Made by a program: the position numbers and the translations under genes. The notes below the pieces were generated by a model, which was given only the letters and a program-made list of their open reading frames with translations, was not told the origin of the DNA and did no database searches. Shown one piece after another: positions 1-6,187 of a DNA stretch of 10,773 nucleotides. Origin of the DNA: Saccharothrix sp. NRRL B-16348 (GTDB lineage Bacteria; Actinomycetota; Actinomycetes; Mycobacteriales; Pseudonocardiaceae); assembly GCF_001280085.1 (NCBI RefSeq), contig NZ_LGED01000026.1:1-10773 (forward strand), in the 5' to 3' direction. Every line of letters begins with the position of its first letter. The first letter of the stretch is position 1.

Positions 1-160
1 GGGCGCCGACCGCCTCGGGGACGCGGTCGCGCTCACCGACGGCTACTCGGCCGCCTTCACCGGCGCCGCGCTGGTCGCCCTGGCCGCCGCCCTGCTGGCC
101 GCCCTCACCCTCCGCGGCCGGGTCGCCCAGCCTGCCGAGCAGGCGGCGGCCAAGGTCTAG
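1..160 (+). CDS. MFS transporter, C-terminal fragment (5' end outside window)
   Basis: The open frame runs in from the left edge and stops at TAG 158-160, giving about 52 residues. It reads as the last membrane segment of a major facilitator exporter: a short loop ending in DGYSAAFTGAAL, a run of about 20 Ala/Leu/Val residues, then a basic and Ala-rich cytoplasmic tail ending AAAKV. The 'dGYsaAF' motif before the last helix is common in DHA2-type (14-span, drug/H+ antiport) members. Substrate cannot be judged from this piece. No obvious terminator follows; the next recognisable element is a palindrome at 197-220. Confidence 0.7.
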   Translation, partial: GADRLGDAVALTDGYSAAFTGAALVALAAALLAALTLRGRVAQPAEQAAAKV

Positions 161-196
161 TCCTGTGGCGTGTCACACTTCCACCGGCCTGCTCCT

Positions 197-220
197 CATA
201 TACCCCCGCTTGGGTATATG
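197..220. promoter_or_regulatory. CsoR-like operator palindrome
   Basis: A perfect 9-bp inverted repeat, CATATACCC and GGGTATATG, is separated by six bases. The ATACCC...GGGTAT form with a C/G-rich centre is the shape of operators bound by CsoR/RcnR/CstR (DUF156) repressors that sense Cu(I), Ni/Co or persulfide. No CsoR-type gene is in the window, so the repressor would act from elsewhere. The site sits 37 bp after the MFS stop and about 65-100 bp ahead of the decayed ferredoxin-like gene, which it probably once controlled. The palindrome is seen directly; the family assignment is inferred from its pattern. Confidence 0.5.
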
Positions 221-282
221 GGGAGCATTTCCGCAGGTACAGGTCACGCAGTGACTGCCGTTGACTGCAGCACCGCTCGTCC

Positions 283-575
283 TGATTAGTCGACCATGTG
301 ACGCAGCTGCGTAGGTTCCGCGAAGGCGTTGGGCCGCACGCGGTCACCGTGGCCAACTGTCTGAGCTCCTGCGAGTCGTCCAACGTCGTCTTGGTCAGGC
401 CGGTGCGGGGTGTCGCGGCGAGGCCGGTGTGGTTCGGCGGCGTGCTCACCGACGAGGCGGTGGACCTGATCCTCGATTGGGGGTGGCCGCGGGCGGCCCC
501 GGTCGTGTGGAGATGCCGGAAGGCCTGAACGAACAACTGATCGACCGACCGGTCGACGACAGCGCCGCGAGCTGA
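283..575 (+). pseudogene. Decayed (2Fe-2S) ferredoxin-like protein gene, frameshifted
   Basis: Two frames together resemble the small actinobacterial '(2Fe-2S) ferredoxin domain' proteins. The first frame (289-482) reads VDHVTQLRRF near its start, then the cysteine motif TVANCLSSCESSNVVLVRP and RPVWFGGVLTDEAVDLILDW. Continuity is then lost in a run of five G (479-483). The rest of the family pattern, AAGGPGRVEMPEGL, continues in another frame from 483 to TGA 573-575. Two extra bases (or one missing) explain the break. Upstream, the expected N-terminal Cys-rich segment is only partly present (VDCSTARPD at about 253-288) and is interrupted by a TAG, so a second lesion is likely. The GTG at 298 opens an uninterrupted 76-codon frame, but it lacks the N-terminal cysteines and has an aberrant tail. 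Family recall is from memory; the frameshift is visible in the sequence, though a sequencing error in the G run is possible. Confidence 0.6.
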
Positions 576-592
576 AATCCCGGGTGTGCTGG

Positions 593-1117
593 TCAGCGCA
601 CCGGTGTCGGCCGCTGCTCACGCCGCTGAGCCTGCTGCCTGCGCCACCCGTAGCGCGTGACACCGCGCGGCTTGTACACCGACAGCACCATGACCAGCAG
701 CAACACCACCGAACCGCCGACCGAGTGCAGGAGCGTGCCGGGCAGCTCACGGGGATCGACGGCCGAGGTCGCCGCGTCGGCCAGGTGGCGCACTGCCGAC
801 ACCTCGATCAAGAGCACGGTCGCGGCGAATGCGGTCAGCAGCAGCTTGACCAGCACCCAGTAGTGCCGGAACAACCCCCACGGCGTGCCCAGCGCGTTGA
901 CGACGCCGATGAGCACTGATGCCAGCGCCAGCGGAACGATGACGTACGAAGTCATGATCCCCATCGCGACGTATGCGGCCCGCACCGTCTCCACGTCCTG
1001 CCCGGTGGTGGCGGTGATGTCCAGCGCGAGGTAGGCCAGGACCGCGCCCAACCACCCCACCGAGGTCGTGATGTGGGTGAGCAGCACGAACTTGCGCACC
1101 CCGGGCGGGAACCTCAC
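593..1117 (-). CDS. Four-span integral membrane protein (DUF2269/CopD-like topology)
   Basis: The protein has 174 residues. The chosen GTG (1115-1117) overlaps the stop of the upstream gene as GTGA; the frame is open further upstream but that sequence is Arg-rich and antisense-like. Four hydrophobic helices lie at about residues 10-32, 47-75, 86-105 and 128-147. Histidines at 15 (LLTHITTSVGWLGAV), 85, 111 and 131 lie in or near helices, which recalls DUF2269 and CopD-like bundles that can carry haem or metal, but no defined ligand set can be proved. The C-terminal tail after YKPRGVTRYGW is basic and should be cytoplasmic. It is translationally coupled to the 83-aa protein and lies opposite a TetR regulator that is its probable controller. 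Function unknown. Confidence 0.75.
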   Translation of the reverse strand: MRFPPGVRKFVLLTHITTSVGWLGAVLAYLALDITATTGQDVETVRAAYVAMGIMTSYVIVPLALASVLIGVVNALGTPWGLFRHYWVLVKLLLTAFAATVLLIEVSAVRHLADAATSAVDPRELPGTLLHSVGGSVVLLLVMVLSVYKPRGVTRYGWRRQQAQRREQRPTPVR

Positions 1118-1365
1118 AGCCCACCGCCGGGTGCGCTCTCCTCGGTCGTGATGCCGACCGTCACACCGGCGCCGGTGTGACGACCAGGGCCGTGTTCGCC
1201 CCCGAGGCCGGTCAGCACCACGATCAAGGCCAGCAGGACCAGGACGCCGGCGATCACCGCGAGCGTCTTCACCCAACGCGGCACGCTGGGCGGAATGTGC
1301 GACCTCGGTCCCTGGCCGGAGCTCGGGTCGGTGTCATCGCTGGAGGGGTCGGGCGGTGTGCTCAC
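1114..1365 (-). CDS. Small single-span membrane protein
   Basis: The protein has 83 residues, starting at GTG 1363-1365. An excellent ribosome site, AAGGAGG, lies five bases upstream on the minus strand. Residues 1-30 are polar and Pro/Ser-rich (cytoplasmic), PRWVKTLAVIAG begins a single helix at about 33-52, and the exposed tail carries GEHGPGRHTGAG, with two histidines. Small proteins with this 'PRWVK - helix - HGPGRH' layout are, from memory, common in actinobacteria next to the four-span partner found here. The stop codon overlaps the partner's start (GTGA), so the two are surely co-expressed. It may be an accessory subunit; the biochemical role is unknown. Confidence 0.75.
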   Translation of the reverse strand: MSTPPDPSSDDTDPSSGQGPRSHIPPSVPRWVKTLAVIAGVLVLLALIVVLTGLGGEHGPGRHTGAGVTVGITTEESAPGGGL

Positions 1366-1380
1366 GGTGGCCTCCTTGTC

Positions 1381-1401
1381 GTCTCGCGGATTTATCGAGA
1401 C
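1381..1401. promoter_or_regulatory. Inverted repeat in the divergent spacer, possible TetR operator
   Basis: GTCTCG (1381-1386) and CGAGAC (1396-1401) form a 6-bp dyad separated by nine bases. It lies between the divergent 83-aa gene (start 1365) and the TetR gene (start 1458), the usual place for a TetR-family operator. The dyad is short, so chance occurrence is possible. Confidence 0.3.
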
Positions 1402-1445
1402 ACTCTGTCGCTATCTAACCACAATGTCCCTGCGTCGCTGCGCCG

Positions 1446-1451
1446 TATACT
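1446..1451 (+). promoter_or_regulatory. -10 box TATACT of the TetR gene, leaderless transcript likely
   Basis: TATACT ends six bases before the GTG start at 1458, so a transcription start about seven bases downstream would fall on the start codon itself. No Shine-Dalgarno sequence lies in the gap (TCGAGC). Leaderless mRNAs beginning at GTG or ATG are common in actinobacteria. No convincing -35 is seen. Confidence 0.45.
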
Positions 1452-1457
1452 TCGAGC

Positions 1458-2042
1458 GTGCCCCGGCTCTGGAACGAGACGATCGACGCGCACCGCCAAG
1501 CGGTGCACGAGGCGATCCTCGATGCCACCGCCGAACTGGTCCACGCGCACGGCCTGCTGTCGGTGACCATGTCCAAGATTGCCGAGAACACCGGTATCGG
1601 GCGGGCCACCCTCTACAAGTACTTCCCCGACGTCGAAGCGATCCTGCACAGCTGGCACCAACGGCAGGTCGAGGGGCACCTCCAGCAGCTCGCCGACATC
1701 CGAGACCGCGGCGCCGACCCCCGGGAACGACTCGAAGCCGTCCTGCACGCCTACGCGCGCACCTGGCGGGAACGCTCTTCCCACGACCGTCCCGGCCGCC
1801 AACTCGCCGCACTCCTGCACCAGGGACCCCGGCTCGCCGAAGCCGAGCAGCAGGTCCACCACCTGATCAAGGACTTGCTGGTCGAAGTTGCGCCGACCGG
1901 CGACCTTCGCGACGACGTCGCACCCGACGAACTCGCCGCCTACTGTGTCCACGCCCTCGCGGCGGCCGGGAGCCTGCGGTCCGAGGCCGCCGTCCGCAGG
2001 CTCGTCACCGTCACGATCGCCGGCCTGCGGCCACCGCGCTGA
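1458..2042 (+). CDS. TetR/AcrR-family transcriptional regulator
   Basis: The protein has 194 residues, GTG start, TGA stop. The N-terminal DNA-binding domain is clear: AILDATAELVHAHG (helix 1, about 19-32) and VTMSKIAENTGIGRATLYKYF (about 36-56), the recognition helix with the family's hallmark TLYKYF. The remaining helical part (about 60-190) would form the dimerisation and ligand domain and shows no recognisable ligand signature. Length is normal for the family. The gene is divergent from the two membrane-protein genes 92 bp away, so repression of that pair and of itself is the natural model. The start is set by the TATACT box directly upstream; a longer in-frame start is not needed. Confidence 0.9.
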   Translation: MPRLWNETIDAHRQAVHEAILDATAELVHAHGLLSVTMSKIAENTGIGRATLYKYFPDVEAILHSWHQRQVEGHLQQLADIRDRGADPRERLEAVLHAYARTWRERSSHDRPGRQLAALLHQGPRLAEAEQQVHHLIKDLLVEVAPTGDLRDDVAPDELAAYCVHALAAAGSLRSEAAVRRLVTVTIAGLRPPR

Positions 2043-2153
2043 CGGACGCCATCGGGCAGCTCCGTCGGTCGTTCGGCCCCGTTGACCGCGAACTGCACCG
2101 CGGACCCGAATGCCGGCCACTGCTGGGTCGACATCGTGTTCACCCGTTAGCGA

Positions 2154-3107
2154 TCACATCGACATGAGCGGACAGGAGGCCGCGGCCGTGGCGGCCAGCA
2201 GGCCGAGCCCGGCCAGACCGGGCAGGCTGGTCGCCGTGACCGCGGCCGTCACCAGGGTGCCGACACGGTGGACGAGAGGGGCGCTGCGGATGCGGGCCAG
2301 GCGATCGAGGCGCAGTTGGACATCGTGGTCGGCGGCGGCCAGCGCGCCGGCCGGTGCGTCGCCGGAACCGATCCGGAGCAACGCGCACCGCACCGTCTCG
2401 GCACCGTGGCGTGCGGCGGCCTTGCGGTCGGCGTCGATCTCAGCGAGGACCCGGATCGCGGCAGGCGCTTGGCGCGTCAACGGCACGAACGGCATCGCCC
2501 ACGCCAGCGCCTCGGCGAGCCCGACGATCATGTGGTGACGCCTGCGGATGTGCGCGCGCTCGTGTTCGAGGACGGCATCCAGTTCGGTGTCGGACAGCCT
2601 GTCCGCCAACCCGCGGCTGGCCACGATGAACGGCGGCGTACCAGCGGCGCTGTAGGCGAGCGGTTGCTCGTGGTCGAGCCACAGCACCGGGATCGGCCCC
2701 GGCTGCTCACGTGCGGCGATCCGCAACAGGTCCAGTTGCCTGCAGTGCGCACGCTGAGACGCGGCACGCCGTCGGATTGCGCCGATGCCGAACCTGGCCA
2801 CGACGACGAGCAGCACGGCGGTGCCGAGCATGCCCACCATGTCGTCCAGACGGGGGATGCTGCCGTGTGACACGGCGGTCCAGCACCCGTGCAGCCACTC
2901 CAGCACCCACCTGGCCGGGCCGTGTTCTGGCAGCAGCACCAGCACCACGCCCCCCGCTGCGGTCGCGGCCACACCGAGGCAGGTCAGGCACCACCAGGCG
3001 ATGGCCAGCGCCGGGTCCATCCGGCTGGCGGTGAGGACGCGCAGACGCCGTGGGGCCGCCCAGCCGACGACCAGCGCGCCCAGCACGAGCGCGAATGCGA
3101 GGATCAT
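2154..3107 (-). CDS. M56-family (BlaR1-like) membrane metalloprotease
   Basis: The protein has 317 residues and its ATG overlaps the BlaI stop by four bases (ATGA). Hydrophobic segments lie at about 1-18, 33-60 and 89-110, then the cytoplasmic zinc-protease domain with HERAH at 182-186 and AEIDADR at 222-228, whose Glu is the expected third zinc ligand. A last hydrophobic stretch lies at about 284-313. YSAAGTPPFIVASRGLADRL (151-170) and the stretch through the HERAH motif match the M56 peptidase pattern. There is no C-terminal penicillin-binding sensor domain as in BlaR1/MecR1, so the signal must be read by the membrane part or by a partner. By analogy with BlaR1-BlaI it should inactivate the BlaI-type repressor by proteolysis when triggered. 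It ends convergently with the TetR gene; the 111-bp gap (2043-2153) has no strong hairpin. Confidence 0.88.
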   Translation of the reverse strand: MILAFALVLGALVVGWAAPRRLRVLTASRMDPALAIAWWCLTCLGVAATAAGGVVLVLLPEHGPARWVLEWLHGCWTAVSHGSIPRLDDMVGMLGTAVLLVVVARFGIGAIRRRAASQRAHCRQLDLLRIAAREQPGPIPVLWLDHEQPLAYSAAGTPPFIVASRGLADRLSDTELDAVLEHERAHIRRRHHMIVGLAEALAWAMPFVPLTRQAPAAIRVLAEIDADRKAAARHGAETVRCALLRIGSGDAPAGALAAADHDVQLRLDRLARIRSAPLVHRVGTLVTAAVTATSLPGLAGLGLLAATAAASCPLMSM

Positions 3108-3457
3108 GGTTCTCCGTCGAGAGCTTTGCGCAGCACCTCGGACTCACGTGGGGATACGGTTCGCGCGAAGTGCATGAGGACCGCCTCAGGGTCGCCCGCC
3201 GTGTCCAGCAGTTCCCGCAACGCCTTGGCCTCGGCCTCGTCTCGGGTCATCGCCGCCTGGTATCGGTAGGCCCGGCTCACCATGTGGCGGACGACCCAAC
3301 CCTTGCGGTGCAGGTTGTCCAACACGGTCATGACCGTCGTGTACGCGAGCGTGCGTTCCTCGCTGAGCGTTTCCAGCACATCGCGCACCCGCTGAGACTC
3401 GGACGTGCGCCACAGCACGTCCATGATCGCGGTTTCCAACTCGCCGAGCCCTCGCAT
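3104..3457 (-). CDS. BlaI/MecI/CopY-family transcriptional repressor
   Basis: The protein has 117 residues from ATG 3455-3457. A GTG one codon upstream is possible, but GGAGG lies only one base from it and four from the ATG, so ATG is favoured. The winged-helix domain fills most of the protein: GELETAIMDVLWR (helix 1), QRVRDVLETL, then the recognition region LAYTTVMTVLDNLHRKGWV, a classic BlaI/MecI signature, followed by the wing (VSRAYRYQAAMTRDEAEAKAL). The C-terminal part (about 80-117) is the dimerisation and cleavage region. The gene is coupled to the M56 protease, forming the standard sensor-repressor pair. A TACTA-type dyad covers its own promoter (3463-3481), so autoregulation is likely; matching dyads lie upstream of the DUF3152 and multicopper oxidase genes. 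Confidence 0.9.
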   Translation of the reverse strand: MRGLGELETAIMDVLWRTSESQRVRDVLETLSEERTLAYTTVMTVLDNLHRKGWVVRHMVSRAYRYQAAMTRDEAEAKALRELLDTAGDPEAVLMHFARTVSPRESEVLRKALDGEP

Positions 3458-3462
3458 CACGC

Positions 3463-3481
3463 CTCCTATCAGGGATAGTAA
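3463..3481 (-). promoter_or_regulatory. BlaI-type operator over the blaI promoter
   Basis: On the coding strand the site reads TTACTATCCCTGATAGGAG: TACTA, seven bases, TAGGA (one mismatch to a perfect TACTA/TAGTA dyad). TACTAT (3475-3480) is a good -10 hexamer. The downstream half overlaps the ribosome-binding sequence. It matches the dyads at 5844-5862 and 8808-8830 in half-site and spacing. No clear -35 is visible. Confidence 0.55.
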
Positions 3482-3514
3482 GCGTGATGCGAGGAGGGGA
3501 GTACTCGATCCGCG

Positions 3515-4141
3515 TCAGCCGGTCTGGAGCAGGCCTTGCATCTCGGTGATCTCGGCCTGCTGCGAGTCGATGATCTGCTGGGCGAGCTTCTTGGCCTCGG
3601 CGTTGGAGCCCTGCTGGAGTTGCGTCTTCGACATGTCGATCGCGCCCTGGTGATGCTTGATCATCATCTCCAGGAACATCTTGTCGAAGTCCGCGTCCTT
3701 GGCCTGCTTCAGCATCTCCATGTCCTCGGCGCTCATGCCGGACATGTCCGAGCCGTGGTCCATGCCCGGCATACCCGTGGTGTGCACTTGGGCACCCCAG
3801 CTGTTGAGCCAGTCGGTCATGGTCTTGATCTCGGGGTCCTGCGCCTTCTCGATGCGCGACGCGAGGTCAAGCACCTTGGGGTTGGACGTCCGGCCCTGAA
3901 CGAGCTTGGACATCTCGAGCGCGCCCTGGTGGTGGGGGATCATGCCCTGCGCGAACGTGATGTCTGCGTCGTTGTGGTCGCCGGACGGTGCCGCGGCGGC
4001 GCTGGTGGTGCTCGTGGTGCCGGTCATGCTGCCCATGTCGTGGCCGCCCGAGCCGGTGTCGGAGCCGTTGCCGCACCCGGCGAGCACAAATCCGGTGGTC
4101 AGGACGGCAAGCGCCGTCCCGACCAGGTTCTTCCTGGTCAT
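3515..4141 (-). CDS. DUF305 lipoprotein, Met/His-rich, copper-associated
   Basis: The protein has 208 residues, ATG start with AGAGGA upstream. The N-terminus is a lipoprotein signal: MTRKN, hydrophobic run, LAGC lipobox (Cys23). A Ser/Thr/Gly linker with HDMGSM follows, then two copies of the DUF305 half-repeat, each with HHQGA: MIPHHQGALEM (68-77) and MIKHHQGAIDM (161-170). Between them lies MPGMDHGSDMSGM (124-136), a Met/His cluster typical of extracytoplasmic Cu(I)/Cu(II)-binding proteins. DUF305 proteins are ferritin-like helical bundles often encoded beside copper genes; binding by the HH pairs is inferred. It is expected on the outer face of the membrane. It follows the DUF6153-like gene by 80 bp and precedes blaI by 57 bp, so read-through between them is possible. 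Confidence 0.92.
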   Translation of the reverse strand: MTRKNLVGTALAVLTTGFVLAGCGNGSDTGSGGHDMGSMTGTTSTTSAAAAPSGDHNDADITFAQGMIPHHQGALEMSKLVQGRTSNPKVLDLASRIEKAQDPEIKTMTDWLNSWGAQVHTTGMPGMDHGSDMSGMSAEDMEMLKQAKDADFDKMFLEMMIKHHQGAIDMSKTQLQQGSNAEAKKLAQQIIDSQQAEITEMQGLLQTG

Positions 4142-4190
4142 GATTTCCTCTGCGGTGGTGAAGTCCAGTCGGTTGTACGGCGTCGCGTCA

Positions 4191-4208
4191 ACGTCCTCGG
4201 AAGGACGT
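4191..4208. repeat. Perfect 7-bp hairpin between DUF6153-like and DUF305 genes
   Basis: ACGTCCT (4191-4197) and AGGACGT (4202-4208) flank a four-base loop. The hairpin lies 13 bp after the DUF6153-like stop and 50 bp before the DUF305 start, in minus-strand order. There is no T run after it, so it could be a weak terminator or processing site, or an operator for DUF305. Confidence 0.4.
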
Positions 4209-4221
4209 CACGCGCCGTTTG

Positions 4222-4614
4222 TCACAGCCGCAGAACGCAGAGTTGGGCCAGTCGTGCTGGTGTGCCACCCGGTCTAGGCGGAGGGGCTCGCGGCCGAACC
4301 GCCCCAGTCGATCGTGTGCTGAGGCGCTCCGCGACTGTCCGGCGACTCATCGCGAACAAGGAGAGAGTCAAGCTCAAGGCGGCGCACAGGATCGCCAGAC
4401 ACAGGTGCAGCATGTCGTGCTGCCCGGTCGGGCCGGGAGGGTGCTCCTGGGACGCGCCGTGCGCACAGCAGTCGACCACCGTGGTGGCTGCCGAAGCGGT
4501 CGTCGCATGAGCGCCGGGCTCCTGCGTGCCGAGGTGGTGCATGCCAACCACGGCGAACGCGACAGCCCACACCAAGGCCCACTGCGAGGCTCGGATGCGG
4601 ACGCGAGAGAGCAC
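4222..4614 (-). CDS. DUF6153-like Cys/His-rich membrane protein
   Basis: The protein has 130 residues from GTG 4612-4614. The frame stays open upstream to GTG 4713, but those 33 residues do not look like a family N-terminus. The first helix (about 12-28, WALVWAVAFAVVGMHHL) ends in a His pair; an exposed segment carries VVDCCAHGASQEH and GQHDMLHLC, and a second helix spans about 69-88. The tail is Arg/Pro-rich and ends RLAQLCVLRL. This two-helix layout with a His/Cys-rich loop fits the actinobacterial DUF6153 family, which is often found next to DUF305 genes; the family name is from memory. A metal-related role is inferred from the residues and the neighbour. No strong ribosome site is visible; TATCGT six bases before the GTG could be a leaderless -10. 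Confidence 0.68.
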   Translation of the reverse strand: MLSRVRIRASQWALVWAVAFAVVGMHHLGTQEPGAHATTASAATTVVDCCAHGASQEHPPGPTGQHDMLHLCLAILCAALSLTLSLFAMSRRTVAERLSTRSTGAVRPRAPPPRPGGTPARLAQLCVLRL

Positions 4615-4788
4615 GACATCACGATACACAGATCGACCACGGCCCACCGGCAGGGCCTTTGTTCGCCCGAAAGGGTAGGTGTGACAGAAGTGTGGGAATG
4701 TGGGGAACCGCACTTGAACGTGAGTGGTTATCTGTGCGTATAGGAATCGGACTCATCTCTTCCGTGTTGTCGCCACGAGCTGAACCGA

Positions 4789-5820
4789 TTACGTCAGGGT
4801 GTGAATCGATCGTGATGTTGTTCGCGTGTAGGACGTGAACATGTGACGAGTCCCTAAACCGGCATTCGCCTCAGCGGTCCCCGTGGGATACGGCCACGCG
4901 TTCGGTCGGCAGACCTTGCCATCAGCGACTACTCGATCGGTGCCGAGCGCGGCCAGGTAGTCGTTCGAGACCCCCCAGGACTGCTGCATCATGACCGGTG
5001 CGAGCGCGCCGTTCTCCTGGCACGACCTGTGGGGGTAGCCGAGGCCGTGGCCGACTTCGTGATTGACCACGTACTGCTTGTACTCGACCAGCGCGCCCTG
5101 GAACGACACCGCGCCGCGCACCCAGCGGGCGACGTTGACGGTCACGACGTCCGTGGTGGCGCAGGATCCTTCGAATGGGATCGAGAATCCGCAGACCTCG
5201 CGCGTGGTCAATTGCGACGTGAGCCTGATGCGGAGGTCCGGCTTGCCGCTGTCGACCCGCCGGAACCCGGTCTGTCCGTCGCCGATCCACCCCCGCGGAT
5301 CGGCGAGGATGGTGGTGACGTCGGCGGCGAAGCCCTCCGGGCCGCCGACGAGCTGCACGCCCTCTTCCAGTTCGATCGTGTAGGTGACCCGTTTCGCTCC
5401 ACCGACTGCCGGAGCGGTGCCGGGGACCACCGTCCACTTCTTGCCGCCTTGCGCGGTGAACTCCCCGCCGGGAGGAAGCTCGGCCGAGGCGGTGGCCGCG
5501 TCGAACAGCGCGGGGTCGGGGTTGGGTGCCGGGGGAGTGCGGTCCGGGGAGGCATGCGCACCTTCCTCGTGGGCATCAGGTGGAGCAGCTGCCGCGACTT
5601 CTATCGGTGCGGGGATCGGTGCCATGGTCTCGCGGATCACGACGGCGGTCAGCCCGGCGAGCAGGAGCACGCTCACCGCTGCTGTGATCCGGTGGCGGAT
5701 CGAGCGCTTGCGCGGTTTGGCCGCCCTCTGGCCGTCGGCAGGACGGGGGCGGGCGACGAGCGGCCGGTCGTCACGCCGTCTCGGTGCCGTCTTGGTGCGT
5801 TCGCGGAGCTGGGGTTCCAT
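4789..5820 (-). CDS. DUF3152 putative secreted zinc metalloprotease
   Basis: From ATG 5820 the protein has 343 residues; a GTG at 5838 would add six. The first 40 residues are basic (cytoplasmic), then a membrane anchor or signal at about 43-64 and an Ala/Pro-rich linker to about residue 110. The DUF3152 domain follows: KRVTYTIELEEGV, ADPRGWIGDGQTGFRRVDSG, NVARWVRGAVSFQG, then the zinc site NHEVGHGLGYPH (H254, E255, H258, H264) and the PVMMQQ 'Met-turn' (275-280). HEVGHxxGxxH plus Met-turn is the metzincin pattern. Paired cysteines (CGFSIPFEGSC, RSC, KVC) suit an exported protein. Family members usually end near WPYP; here about 31 residues continue past it (TGTAEANAG onward), an unusual extension. 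A BlaI-type dyad lies just upstream. Confidence 0.85.
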   Translation of the reverse strand: MEPQLRERTKTAPRRRDDRPLVARPRPADGQRAAKPRKRSIRHRITAAVSVLLLAGLTAVVIRETMAPIPAPIEVAAAAPPDAHEEGAHASPDRTPPAPNPDPALFDAATASAELPPGGEFTAQGGKKWTVVPGTAPAVGGAKRVTYTIELEEGVQLVGGPEGFAADVTTILADPRGWIGDGQTGFRRVDSGKPDLRIRLTSQLTTREVCGFSIPFEGSCATTDVVTVNVARWVRGAVSFQGALVEYKQYVVNHEVGHGLGYPHRSCQENGALAPVMMQQSWGVSNDYLAALGTDRVVADGKVCRPNAWPYPTGTAEANAGLGTRHMFTSYTRTTSRSIHTLT

Positions 5821-5843
5821 CGTGGTCCAGGATCCCACATCAG

Positions 5844-5862
5844 CTACGATGGTTCATAGTAG
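5844..5862 (-). promoter_or_regulatory. BlaI-type operator over the DUF3152 gene promoter
   Basis: On the coding strand it reads CTACTATGAACCATCGTAG: CTACTA, seven bases, TCGTAG (one mismatch in an otherwise perfect dyad). TACTAT (5856-5861) would be the -10, with transcription starting at about 5848, giving a leader of about 10 nt to the GTG or about 28 nt to the ATG. It has the same spacing and left half as the site before the multicopper oxidase gene. The plus strand reads TACGAT, so rightward transcription into the gene-free stretch is also conceivable. Confidence 0.6.
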
Positions 5863-6187
5863 GCCGCTTGCTGCGGCAGGTCGTGCACGGGGCGGTTCGG
5901 GGAGACGGTGCGGCGCCGGCGGCTGATCGGCCTGGTCGTCGTAATTCTTCGACTCCTTCGTGGCTGTCCCGAGCTGAGCCCGCTGCGGGCCGTCGCCGAG
6001 GTGTAAGCCGAGTCGGGGTGGCGGCCCGGGCGTGGAACAACCGGACAGCTCCCTAGTGCTCCACCGGCAACCAGGCGGTCGGTGGCTGGTCAGCCAGGAC
6101 TCGGCCCGCCTGCGGCCTGTCGGCCGGTAGAACGCAGGGCGGTGGACAACACTCTGCACACCGCTCGAACATCCGGGAGCACGGTGC
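5863..6187. other. Gene-free stretch between DUF3152 and AraC genes
   Basis: No frame here looks like a protein; those open on either strand are low-complexity Arg/Pro/Gly translations. A 28-codon plus-strand frame from GTG (about 5910) to TAA at about 6004, with a hydrophobic LIGLVVVILRLL, is the only one I would check. Small dyads are TGGCTG/CAGCCA at 6083-6096 (two-base loop) and GAGCAC/GTGCTC at 6177-6189, which overlaps the AraC stop. Neither has a T run. The 5' promoter of the DUF3152 gene extends into the left end. Confidence 0.5.

Noticed and set aside
1118..1276. Arg-rich extension of the four-span membrane protein
   Set aside because: It is an out-of-frame reading of the upstream 83-aa gene; GTGA overlap gives a clean start.
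1940..2143. Minus-strand 67-codon frame over the TetR end
   Set aside because: It is mostly antisense to the TetR gene and resembles no known protein.
4142..4190. TTGACG as -35 of the DUF305 gene
   Set aside because: No acceptable -10 occurs at 16-19 bp spacing.
4615..4713. Longer start of the DUF6153-like gene
   Set aside because: The added residues are unlike a signal or family N-terminus and the DNA looks like a promoter spacer.
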